Source of the DNA: an uncultured Clostridia bacterium
GTDB lineage: Bacteria; Bacillota; Clostridia; Christensenellales; Pumilibacteraceae
Length of the DNA: 23,424 nt
Reading direction: 5' to 3'
Assembly (NCBI GenBank): GCA_947385185.1
Contig: CANDJX010000006.1
Location: 1 to 23,424, forward strand
Shown one piece after another: positions 1 to 4,592 of the stretch. A program made the translations under genes and the position numbers. Positions within the stretch are counted from its first letter, which is position 1; every line of letters begins with the position of its first letter. The notes under the pieces are model-generated. The model was not told the DNA's origin and ran no database searches. It was given only the letters and a program-made list of their open reading frames with translations.

Positions 1-1
1 G

Positions 2-565
2 GGCGTTGCCGTTACCTTTCTCGATACGGAAACAATCATAGAGGGCGGTAAGATTAACGGTGTTTCCGCCGACGATATTCAGAAAATCAATAATCTGAAA
101 CACGCCTGGCAATTCGTGTTGGACGACGGCGTTGTTACGTCGAAATCCGACTATTCGATATTGTGTTTAATAAACAAACTTGTTGAGGAAGGTTTTTACT
201 ATAATGCCGGCAGGCTTCGTAGCGTTCCCGTTTCGATCGGCGGTACGAAATGGAAACCCGAGCTTCCGATAGAAAGCGTGGCAGTGGAAGAACTGAACGA
301 TATTTTAGCCGAGCAAGATGTGTATGAAAGAGCAATCAATGCCTTATTGTTTGTGACGAAAAAACAGCTTTTCATTGACGGGAATAAACGCACTTCGGTT
401 ATCTTCGCAAATCATATTCTTATTTCCGCCGGCGCGGGTTTGATAGTCATACCCGAAGAAAATGTTTCCGAATATAAAAAGTTGTTGATTGCTTACTATG
501 AAACGGATCAATCGGAAGATATTAAACAATTTCTATATAATAAATGTTTGGTGAAGTTACAATAA
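2..565 (+). CDS. Fic-family protein, 3' part (5' end outside window)
   Basis: The open frame enters from the left edge and ends at TAA 563-565, so the N-terminus is missing. Fic proteins usually transfer AMP or another phosphate-containing group from a nucleotide to a hydroxyl on a target protein. Visible landmarks are an N-terminal TETIIEG stretch, close to the IEG signature of Fic inhibitory or early helices, then an NLKHAW helix, a GRLR..PV.IGGT segment, and the core motif QLFIDGNKR (365-391). The usual active-site motif is HxFx(D/E)GNxxR. Here the loop D-G-N and the Arg are kept, but the His is Gln. Family membership is clear; AMPylation activity is doubtful. An alternative GTG at 116 would cut off the conserved first part and is unlikely. 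The gene is AT-richer than the housekeeping genes downstream and lies beside a phage-like regulator pair, which suggests an accessory or acquired segment. Confidence 0.85.
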   Translation, partial: GVAVTFLDTETIIEGGKINGVSADDIQKINNLKHAWQFVLDDGVVTSKSDYSILCLINKLVEEGFYYNAGRLRSVPVSIGGTKWKPELPIESVAVEELNDILAEQDVYERAINALLFVTKKQLFIDGNKRTSVIFANHILISAGAGLIVIPEENVSEYKKLLIAYYETDQSEDIKQFLYNKCLVKLQ

Positions 566-649
566 AGCATAAATTTTAATATTCTTATAGCGACGCTATG
601 GAAGGCGAGTGCAGAATAAGATCGCGACTGAAAGAATTGAAAAACGGCG

Positions 650-847
650 TCATCCGAAAAATTTATATATTGGCAAATTGATTTTTCTCGCTATCTTTAT
701 AAGCGTTATCAACTTAATATTTTTATTTTGCATTACTCTGTAAAAAGTCGGAATGCTTATTTTGCATTGTTTGCAAAACTCTTTTTTTGTCAAACGGTGG
801 CTACATATGTATTCCGTTATAATTTCCGTTTTTAATTGCTTGTCCAT
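650..847 (-). CDS. Small Cro/CI-type HTH DNA-binding protein (65 aa)
   Basis: The start is ATG at 847, chosen because AAAGGAG lies 8 bases upstream on this strand; the longer in-frame reading from 943 would run through the promoter and operators. The 65-residue protein is essentially one helix-turn-helix domain: LTKKEFCKQCKISIPTFYRVM gives the two recognition helices, and LITLIKIARKINLPIYKFF the closing helices typical of the XRE/Cro-CI fold. There is no dimerisation or protease-sensitive domain, so it resembles Cro more than full-length CI. It is transcribed divergently from the HTH gene at 955, from an excellent promoter whose spacer and start site are covered by two 15-bp operators. It probably regulates itself and its divergent partner. 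The direction of the switch and its inducing signal cannot be read from the sequence. Confidence 0.8.
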   Translation of the reverse strand: MDKQLKTEIITEYICSHRLTKKEFCKQCKISIPTFYRVMQNKNIKLITLIKIARKINLPIYKFFG

Positions 848-872
848 TTTTCGACTCCTTTGAATGTGTATT

Positions 873-887
873 ATGGCTAAAAGCCGT
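873..887. promoter_or_regulatory. Operator 1 of three (ATGGCTAAAAGCCGT)
   Basis: The core GGCT-AAA-AGCC is a perfect inverted repeat within a 15-bp site. It is centred on 880, over the predicted transcription start (about 886) of the minus-strand HTH gene. It matches the sites at 900-914 and 929-943. Centres are 27 and 29 bp apart, close to whole helical turns. The binder is inferred to be one or both of the flanking Cro/CI-type proteins. Confidence 0.75.
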
Positions 888-892
888 AATTT

Positions 893-921
893 ATTATATA
901 CGGCTTTTAGCCGTTTGTCAA
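893..921 (-). promoter_or_regulatory. Promoter of the minus-strand HTH gene
   Basis: On the minus strand, consensus TTGACA (921-916) and consensus TATAAT (898-893) are separated by 17 bases. Its -35 overlaps the -35 of the divergent promoter by two bases, so the two promoters probably compete for polymerase even without repressors. Confidence 0.85.
900..914. promoter_or_regulatory. Operator 2 of three (ACGGCTTTTAGCCGT)
   Basis: This is the most symmetrical of the three sites: ACGGCT-TTT-AGCCGT has perfect 6-bp arms. It is centred on 907 and lies exactly in the spacer between the -35 (916-921) and -10 (893-898) boxes of the minus-strand promoter, so occupancy should block RNA polymerase there. 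Confidence 0.8.
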
Positions 922-948
922 GACAAATACGGCTATAAGCCATATAAT
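920..948 (+). promoter_or_regulatory. Promoter of the plus-strand HTH gene (leaderless)
   Basis: AAGACA (920-925) and TATAAT (943-948) are separated by 17 bases. Transcription would start at or next to 955, which is the A of the start codon, so the mRNA is predicted to have no leader. There is no ribosome-binding site between the -10 and the ATG. The -35 is weak (4 of 6), as in promoters that need activation by a bound regulator. Confidence 0.75.
929..943. promoter_or_regulatory. Operator 3 of three (ACGGCTATAAGCCAT)
   Basis: The core GGCT-ATA-AGCC is a perfect inverted repeat, centred on 936. It lies in the spacer of the plus-strand promoter, between the -35-like AAGACA (920-925) and the -10 TATAAT (943-948), so it should control the HTH gene starting at 955. 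Confidence 0.75.
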
Positions 949-954
949 ATATAT

Positions 955-1158
955 ATGAATAAGTTCAAAGATCGTATAAATGAAGCATTGAAAGAAAAGA
1001 GTTTATCTCAAAACGCTCTTGCGCAAAAAATATCTATGTCACAAGGAGTGGTGAATAATTATTGCACAGGAAAGAGGGAACCGTCTTTGGACGTGTTGAT
1101 TTCGATTTGCAAAGAATTGAACGTCAGTGCTGATTATTTGTTAGGACTGATTGATTGA
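955..1158 (+). CDS. Small Cro/CI-type HTH repressor (67 aa), probably leaderless
   Basis: This is a single XRE-type helix-turn-helix domain. FKDRINEALKEKSLSQNALA forms helices 1-2, MSQGVVNNYCTGKREPSLDV the recognition helix and following turn, and LISICKELNVSADYLLGL the closing helices; this last segment is the classic end of such domains. ATG 955 is the only sensible start, yet it has no ribosome-binding site and falls at the predicted transcription start. Phage lambda cI, made from its maintenance promoter, is translated the same way. It diverges from the 65-aa HTH gene across three shared operators and is followed after 15 bases by a membrane-anchored HTH gene, probably co-transcribed. It is probably a repressor in a two-gene switch; there is no CI-type C-terminal cleavage domain, so RecA-dependent induction is not expected. 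Confidence 0.85.
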   Translation: MNKFKDRINEALKEKSLSQNALAQKISMSQGVVNNYCTGKREPSLDVLISICKELNVSADYLLGLID

Positions 1159-1173
1159 GTTTATGGGAGTATT

Positions 1174-1749
1174 ATGACAGACGGTTTATCTTTAGGTGAA
1201 AAAATTTCGAACCTCAGAAAAAAATTCGGTCTGACTCAAGATGAGTTCGGCGAGAAAATAGACGTTTCGAGACAGTCGGTAGCAAATTGGGAAAAGAATA
1301 TCAGCGCGCCGAAAGCGGACAAAATTTTGGATATTTGTCGCGTTTTCAATATCGACTCGAATTATTTTTATAAAACCGAGACCGTAGCTCTGGCGGAAAA
1401 AACGGAAATCTCCTCAAAGATTACGGCGCAAGCCGCAACGGAATTAATGTCCGCCGATAAATCCGCTGCCGTGTCGCTTTCGGACAGCGCGTCGACGCGC
1501 TCGCCCGGCTTTGTTGCCTCTGTCATGAAAATCGTATATTTTTTTATTCCCATGTTGTCGCTGTCCGTACTTGTAATCTCGGCTGTTCTGCTATGGACGG
1601 ACGCAGAGTTTCGCGAATCGGACACAGGCAAAGGTCTGCTCATGGCGCTGACCGTGCTTGCCGCGGTGTTATTTGTCTTTATCGCGGCTGCAATCGCGCG
1701 AAGAATTTATAAAATACTCCTGCCCGAAAACGAAAGTAAAAGAAAATAG
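1174..1749 (+). CDS. Membrane-anchored XRE-family HTH protein (191 aa)
   Basis: Residues 8-62 are a well-formed XRE helix-turn-helix (LGEKISNLRKKFGLTQDEFG, then VSRQSVANWEKNISAPKADK). This is the subfamily often found fused to membrane segments in Firmicutes. A Ser/Ala-rich linker (about 75-115) leads to two hydrophobic helices, about 119-141 and 163-183, joined by a short acidic loop, and the protein ends in a basic tail. The expected topology is DNA-binding domain and C-tail inside, loop outside. ATG 1174 is preceded by GGGAG at 1165-1169. The gene follows the small HTH repressor by 15 bases, so the three-operator switch probably sets its level. A membrane-tethered regulator next to a lipoprotein gene suggests sensing at the envelope, but ligand and target are unknown. 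Confidence 0.85.
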   Translation: MTDGLSLGEKISNLRKKFGLTQDEFGEKIDVSRQSVANWEKNISAPKADKILDICRVFNIDSNYFYKTETVALAEKTEISSKITAQAATELMSADKSAAVSLSDSASTRSPGFVASVMKIVYFFIPMLSLSVLVISAVLLWTDAEFRESDTGKGLLMALTVLAAVLFVFIAAAIARRIYKILLPENESKRK

Positions 1750-1788
1750 CGCAATGTAAACGAAAACAGCGCAAAATGTAAAGAAAAA
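1748..1788 (+). repeat. Imperfect tandem direct repeat, about 20 bp x 2
   Basis: Copy 1 starts at 1748 (AGCGCAATGTAAACGAAAAC) and overlaps the stop codon of the membrane HTH gene. Copy 2 starts at 1768 (AGCGCAAAATGTAAAGAAAA), with a two-base insertion and a substitution. No hairpin or T-run is associated with it. It may be a replication-slippage product or paired binding sites upstream of the next promoter. Confidence 0.6.
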
Positions 1789-1791
1789 TTT

Positions 1792-1820
1792 TTGAAAAAT
1801 ATCCCCGCGTGTTCTATAAT
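1792..1820 (+). promoter_or_regulatory. Promoter of the lipoprotein gene at 1847
   Basis: TTGAAA (1792-1797) and TATAAT (1815-1820) are separated by 17 bases, giving a start near 1827 and a leader of about 20 bases. The -10 lies between the arms of a large inverted repeat (1803-1839). Confidence 0.75.
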
Positions 1821-1839
1821 TTCCATAAGAACAGCGGGG
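1803..1839. promoter_or_regulatory. Large inverted repeat around the lipoprotein -10 box
   Basis: The left arm is CCCCGC-G-TGTTCT (1803-1815) and the right arm AGAACA-GCGGGG (1828-1839); they pair over 12 bp with one unpaired G. The 12-base centre holds most of the -10 box. The right arm includes GGGG, the only ribosome-binding-site-like sequence before ATG 1847. It can be read as an operator, or as an RNA hairpin that hides the ribosome site on read-through transcripts. There is no T-run after it, so it is not a normal terminator. Confidence 0.6.
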
Positions 1840-1846
1840 TATATTT

Positions 1847-2431
1847 ATGAAAAAGGCGCGCTTTATTATTGCGGCGGTATTTTTTTCCGTATTTCTTTCT
1901 TCTTGCGGAATTTCGGGGTATATTCCGTCGGAAAGCGATTATTTCGTTTTCGGCGACGTATATCGTGTGTTCGCATTGAACGAAGATCCGAAAGAATCGA
2001 CCGGTTTCGGACTTAATTCGTTGATGTTTCCGACGAAAGGTATTTCAACGGTCGAAATCGACGTAAGTGAAAGTTTTGCGGCAAATAGTATTTTCTTTTA
2101 TGACGCCGAAAGTATAAACCGCGACGGTGTAATCTCCGTATATAAGTATCTCGGTATTTCGGATTATTCTTTATGTGGCGACGTTCGGGCTTGCAATTTT
2201 ACGGGGTTGTATACTTTTAACGAGAAAGTCGAACTGAATAAAAACCGCATGACCGTTTCTCTTGAAGGAAAACCGGATTTTACCGTGTACGGCGACGTAT
2301 CCGACGTGACGATTTTTACGTTTGATTATGAGGACAGGTCGATAACGGACGGTCATGTTATCGGTTCGGGTAAATTCAGCGTAATAATTTGCAAAACGCC
2401 GTATCTCGGTACGTTTACTGTATACGAATGA
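1847..2431 (+). CDS. Predicted lipoprotein, family not recognised (194 aa)
   Basis: The N-terminus is a classic type II signal: MKK, a hydrophobic stretch, then the lipobox FLSSC with the lipidated Cys at residue 20. The mature part (about 175 residues) is rich in aromatic, Ser and Asp residues, with alternating short hydrophobic stretches such as FTVYGDVSDVTIFTFDYEDRS that suggest a beta-sheet fold. It is not recognised, and no catalytic motif is seen. ATG 1847 follows a GGGG motif by 7 bases. It has its own promoter inside an inverted repeat and a strong terminator just after, so it forms a single-gene unit behind the membrane-anchored HTH gene. A regulatory link to that protein is plausible from position only. 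Confidence 0.75.
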   Translation: MKKARFIIAAVFFSVFLSSCGISGYIPSESDYFVFGDVYRVFALNEDPKESTGFGLNSLMFPTKGISTVEIDVSESFAANSIFFYDAESINRDGVISVYKYLGISDYSLCGDVRACNFTGLYTFNEKVELNKNRMTVSLEGKPDFTVYGDVSDVTIFTFDYEDRSITDGHVIGSGKFSVIICKTPYLGTFTVYE

Positions 2432-2476
2432 CGGAGTCGGAGGAATTAACTGAAATTTACTTCCGTATAATTGTTT

Positions 2477-2520
2477 ATGGGTTCGGGGCATTATCTGAAT
2501 GCTCCGAACCCATTCGTTTT
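2477..2520 (+). terminator. Strong intrinsic terminator after the lipoprotein gene
   Basis: The arms 2477-2492 (ATGGGTTCGGGGCATT) and 2498-2513 pair along 16 bp with one G-U pair and a five-base loop, followed by TCGTTTTATT. It separates this gene from convergent yabQ. The minus side lacks a clear T-run, so it is mainly a plus-strand terminator. Confidence 0.9.
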
Positions 2521-2543
2521 ATTATGAAAAAATATTACAGCGT

Positions 2544-2930
2544 TTATTCCCCGAACTTAGATACGATTTGTTCGACAATCTCTCCGTCGTTACCGACAGT
2601 CGTGCCTAATTTTTTTGTTTCTTTGTTTTCGGCTTTCTCGTTACGGCGGCGTGCTTTACGCGGGCTTTTCATAAGAAGCAGATGCATGAGCGCGATACCG
2701 CCTATATAGAATACGGCGTAGAATACGCGCACGCTGTCGGCGAGTATCAGGCAGGTGAGAAGCATACAGCCAGCGCCGATTATCGCCGTGAATACGTCGC
2801 TTATCCCCGCAAAAATTTTACTTCCGATTTTTCTTTGGAGCGAAAGCACGAACGCGTACGCCAGTCGGGTGAGCGCGCCCTCTCCGACGAGAAGAAAAAA
2901 CAGAACCGTCTGAACAGCTATGTCCGTCAT
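2544..2930 (-). CDS. yabQ: Spore cortex biosynthesis protein YabQ
   Basis: YabQ is a small integral membrane protein needed for the spore cortex; in Bacillus it localises to the membranes around the forespore. This 128-residue protein has a hydrophobic N-terminal helix (about 4-26, VQTVLFFLLVGEGALTRLAYA), an amphipathic stretch, then two more hydrophobic segments (about 42-65 and 69-87). It ends in a very basic, charged tail (KSPRKARRRNEKAENKETKK). This layout and the pairing with yabP support the call. The start codon overlaps the yabP stop as ATGA, with GGGAGGAT upstream inside yabP, a typical translationally coupled pair. Expression is expected in the mother cell during sporulation (known for the family). 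Confidence 0.88.
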   Translation of the reverse strand: MTDIAVQTVLFFLLVGEGALTRLAYAFVLSLQRKIGSKIFAGISDVFTAIIGAGCMLLTCLILADSVRVFYAVFYIGGIALMHLLLMKSPRKARRRNEKAENKETKKLGTTVGNDGEIVEQIVSKFGE

Positions 2931-3190
2931 TTGAATATCCTCCCGAGCAGTCCTTTTTTACCGACCGTATATTCCATGCGGTCGACTTTGCCGTCGAAGG
3001 TGAGCGTGCCGTCGGCTTCCGAAAAAGCGACTATATGCATACCGTTGCCGCGTACGGTAAGCGCGCCGTCGCTCGTGACCGCGTTTATCAGCGTAGCCGA
3101 CGAATCGATAACTTTTTCCACGCCGGTGATGAGCGCGCGACTGCGCGACTCGAGCGTGACCGTGTGCTTGGGTTTGATTTTCGTTTCCAT
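2927..3190 (-). CDS. yabP: Sporulation protein YabP
   Basis: The 87-residue protein matches the YabP/YqfC type: HTVTLESRSRALITGVEKV near the N-terminus, a central beta-rich LTVRGNGMHIVAF part, and the conserved ending LTFDGKVDRMEYTVGKKG followed by LLGRIFK. In Bacillus subtilis it acts in the mother cell for cortex assembly. ATG 3190 fits the family start, but the 15 bases upstream on this strand (AACCTTTTATT before ATG) contain no ribosome-binding site. A CATATTAC element about 30 bases upstream on this strand (3218-3225) resembles a sigma-E type -10 box, though no convincing -35 was found. It diverges from divIC, whereas many Firmicutes have yabP-yabQ-divIC in one direction. Confidence 0.9.
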   Translation of the reverse strand: METKIKPKHTVTLESRSRALITGVEKVIDSSATLINAVTSDGALTVRGNGMHIVAFSEADGTLTFDGKVDRMEYTVGKKGLLGRIFK

Positions 3191-3261
3191 AATAAAAGGT
3201 TATTCGCAGACTCGCTGTAATATGACAAAAGTCGCGTAAAAAATCGCCGCCGCGCAAACGC

Positions 3262-3291
3262 TTGACAAACAGCCCGCGATGGTAATATAAT
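3262..3291 (+). promoter_or_regulatory. Promoter of divIC (leaderless)
   Basis: Consensus TTGACA (3262-3267) and consensus TATAAT (3286-3291) are 18 bases apart. Transcription would start at about 3298, the A of the divIC ATG. No ribosome-binding site lies in between. The sequence CAAACGCTTGACAAAC (3255-3270) recurs exactly at another promoter in this window (12801-12816). Confidence 0.85.
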
Positions 3292-3297
3292 CTAATC

Positions 3298-3576
3298 ATG
3301 ACGGAAAAACAGAAAAAAATCACGGCGATAATCACGGTGACGGCAATCGCGTTGTTGCTTATTTCGGTTATTGCGTTGGTGTACAATATCATTTCGCTCG
3401 GGGTACTGGAAAGTCGCAAGGCGGAGCTCGAGGCGCGAAGCGCGGAGCTTCAGGCGGTTATCGACAGTAACGAGGAAGAAATCGAGTATAAGAGCACTTC
3501 GGACTATATCGAAAAATACGCGCGGGACTATCTCAACATGAAGTACGAGGACGAGGAGGTTTACGAAGCCTCGTGA
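3298..3576 (+). CDS. divIC: Septum formation initiator, DivIC/FtsB family
   Basis: This 92-residue bitopic membrane protein has the DivIC/FtsB layout: a short basic cytoplasmic N-terminus (MTEKQKK), one transmembrane helix (about 8-32, ITAIITVTAIALLLISVIAL), a coiled-coil stretch (about 38-62, SRKAELEARSAELQAVIDSN), and the conserved end SDYIEKYARDYLNMKY. Proteins of this family join FtsL and DivIB/FtsQ at the division site. ATG 3298 is placed by the N-terminal charge and coincides with the predicted transcription start, with no ribosome-binding site, so leaderless translation is likely. The stop overlaps the GTG start of the next gene by four bases, so the two are coupled. Confidence 0.9.
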   Translation: MTEKQKKITAIITVTAIALLLISVIALVYNIISLGVLESRKAELEARSAELQAVIDSNEEEIEYKSTSDYIEKYARDYLNMKYEDEEVYEAS

Positions 3577-4424
3577 AAGCCGCGGTTATCGATATAGGCA
3601 GCGGTAGCGTGCGTTTGCTCCTCGGCGGTAAAAAGACTACCGTGATGACCAAACTCGGCGAAGGACTGAACGCGACGGGGAAGCTGTCGGAAGCGGCTAT
3701 GAAACGCACGGTACTGACGGTCAAAGATTTCGTAATGACCGCGCGCATGGCGGGAGCGGAAGTTTACGCGTTCGCTACCGAAGCGGTGCGGGCGGCGTCC
3801 AATCGCTCGGAATTTCTGTCCGCAGTAGTCGAAGAATGCGGCGTACGCGTCGAGATCATAAGCGGGAACGAGGAAGCCGAAATCGCGCTCCTCGGCGCGT
3901 GCCCGGACGGCGCGGCGACGGTCGTCGACATCGGTGGCGCGAGCGTCGAAATCGTAAGCGGGTGCGATAACGAACTTTCGTTCGTAAAATCACTTCCTCT
4001 CGGTATGGTTCGTCTGACCGAGCGCGCGGGCGGAAATCCCGATCTCATGCAGGCGTATGCGGTCAAAGGCCTGCGAAGATACGGCGGAGTCAAAATAAAC
4101 GGAGAACTTATCGGCGTAGGCGGAACTTTCACCTCGCTTGCCGCAATGGCGCTCGGACTGAAAAAATACAACGTCGATAAAGTGCACGGATATATTCTGA
4201 CGCGCGAGGCGGTGAAAGACCTTAGGAATAAACTCGTCGAAGCGGGCGATCCGAAAAAAATATCCGCGCTGTATCCGGTGCTTCCCGCCATGAGGAGCGA
4301 ACTGATTACGGCGGGCGCGGTGTTCGTGCTCGAACTTTTCGATTATCTCGGCGTAAATTCGATAAAGGTAAGCGACGCCGACAATCTCGACGGTTTCGCG
4401 CGGTATAAAAAATTGGCGGTCTGA
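3573..4424 (+). CDS. Ppx/GppA phosphatase family protein (exopolyphosphatase-like)
   Basis: Actin/hexokinase-fold phosphatases of this family remove phosphate from polyphosphate or pppGpp. All main signatures are present in order: phosphate loop 1 AVIDIGSGSVRLLL at residue 4, FATEAVRAASN, the GNEEAEIALLGA helix, phosphate loop 2 VVDIGGASVEIV, the adenosine-side loop GVGGTFTSLAAMALG, and a late Arg-containing segment (PAMRSELITAGAVFVLEL). At 283 residues it has only the two N-terminal ASKHA domains and none of the extra C-terminal domains of longer enzymes. The first loop reads GSGS where GSNS is usual. Start GTG 3573 overlaps the divIC stop, with GAGGAGGT at 3553-3560. Polyphosphate versus pppGpp preference cannot be told. 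Confidence 0.88.
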   Translation: MKAAVIDIGSGSVRLLLGGKKTTVMTKLGEGLNATGKLSEAAMKRTVLTVKDFVMTARMAGAEVYAFATEAVRAASNRSEFLSAVVEECGVRVEIISGNEEAEIALLGACPDGAATVVDIGGASVEIVSGCDNELSFVKSLPLGMVRLTERAGGNPDLMQAYAVKGLRRYGGVKINGELIGVGGTFTSLAAMALGLKKYNVDKVHGYILTREAVKDLRNKLVEAGDPKKISALYPVLPAMRSELITAGAVFVLELFDYLGVNSIKVSDADNLDGFARYKKLAV

Positions 4425-4485
4425 CCGCGCCCGATTTATAGGGAGTATCGGAATCCGTTCATTTCGTTCATAGAGTTATCTTTTT

Positions 4486-4531
4486 ACGGAGTTATATTAA
4501 AGAAAACTTACGGAGCTATAATAAAGAAAAC
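4486..4531 (+). repeat. Tandem direct repeat, 22 bp x 2
   Basis: ACGGAGTTATATTAAAGAAA begins at 4486 and ACGGAGCTATAATAAAGAAA at 4510. The 22-bp units differ at two positions and have a 24-base period. They lie directly before the terminator hairpin at 4535. No function is evident. Confidence 0.8.
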
Positions 4532-4534
4532 GGA

Positions 4535-4577
4535 ACGGGCGGCACGCAGATAAGCGTGCCGCCCGTGTCTTATTTTT
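4535..4577. terminator. Bidirectional intrinsic terminator
   Basis: The perfect 13-bp arms 4535-4547 (ACGGGCGGCACGC) and 4554-4566 enclose the loop AGATAA. Plus-strand transcripts then read GTCTTATTTTT; minus-strand transcripts read TTCCGTTTTCTTT. It lies between the convergent Ppx-like and lipoprotein genes and can serve both. Confidence 0.92.
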
Positions 4578-4592
4578 ACATTCGTCGATATA

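Noticed and set aside
583..681. Short plus-strand frame ending ...ECRIRSRLKELKNGVIRKI, possibly a gene fragment
   Set aside because: It looks protein-like but is only about 28 codons from ATG 598, has no ribosome site, overlaps the end of the minus-strand HTH gene, and matches no family I can name. It may be a remnant of a lost accessory gene, but this cannot be supported.
873..1788. CRISPR array or tRNA/rRNA genes anywhere in the window
   Set aside because: The only regularly spaced repeats are the three 15-bp operators, with 12- and 14-bp gaps, too short for spacers. No cloverleaf, rRNA or cas gene was seen on either strand.
3191..3297. Clear sigma-E promoter for yabP
   Set aside because: A CATATTAC element is present on the minus strand, but no matching -35 at the right distance is convincing, so it is mentioned only under the gene.
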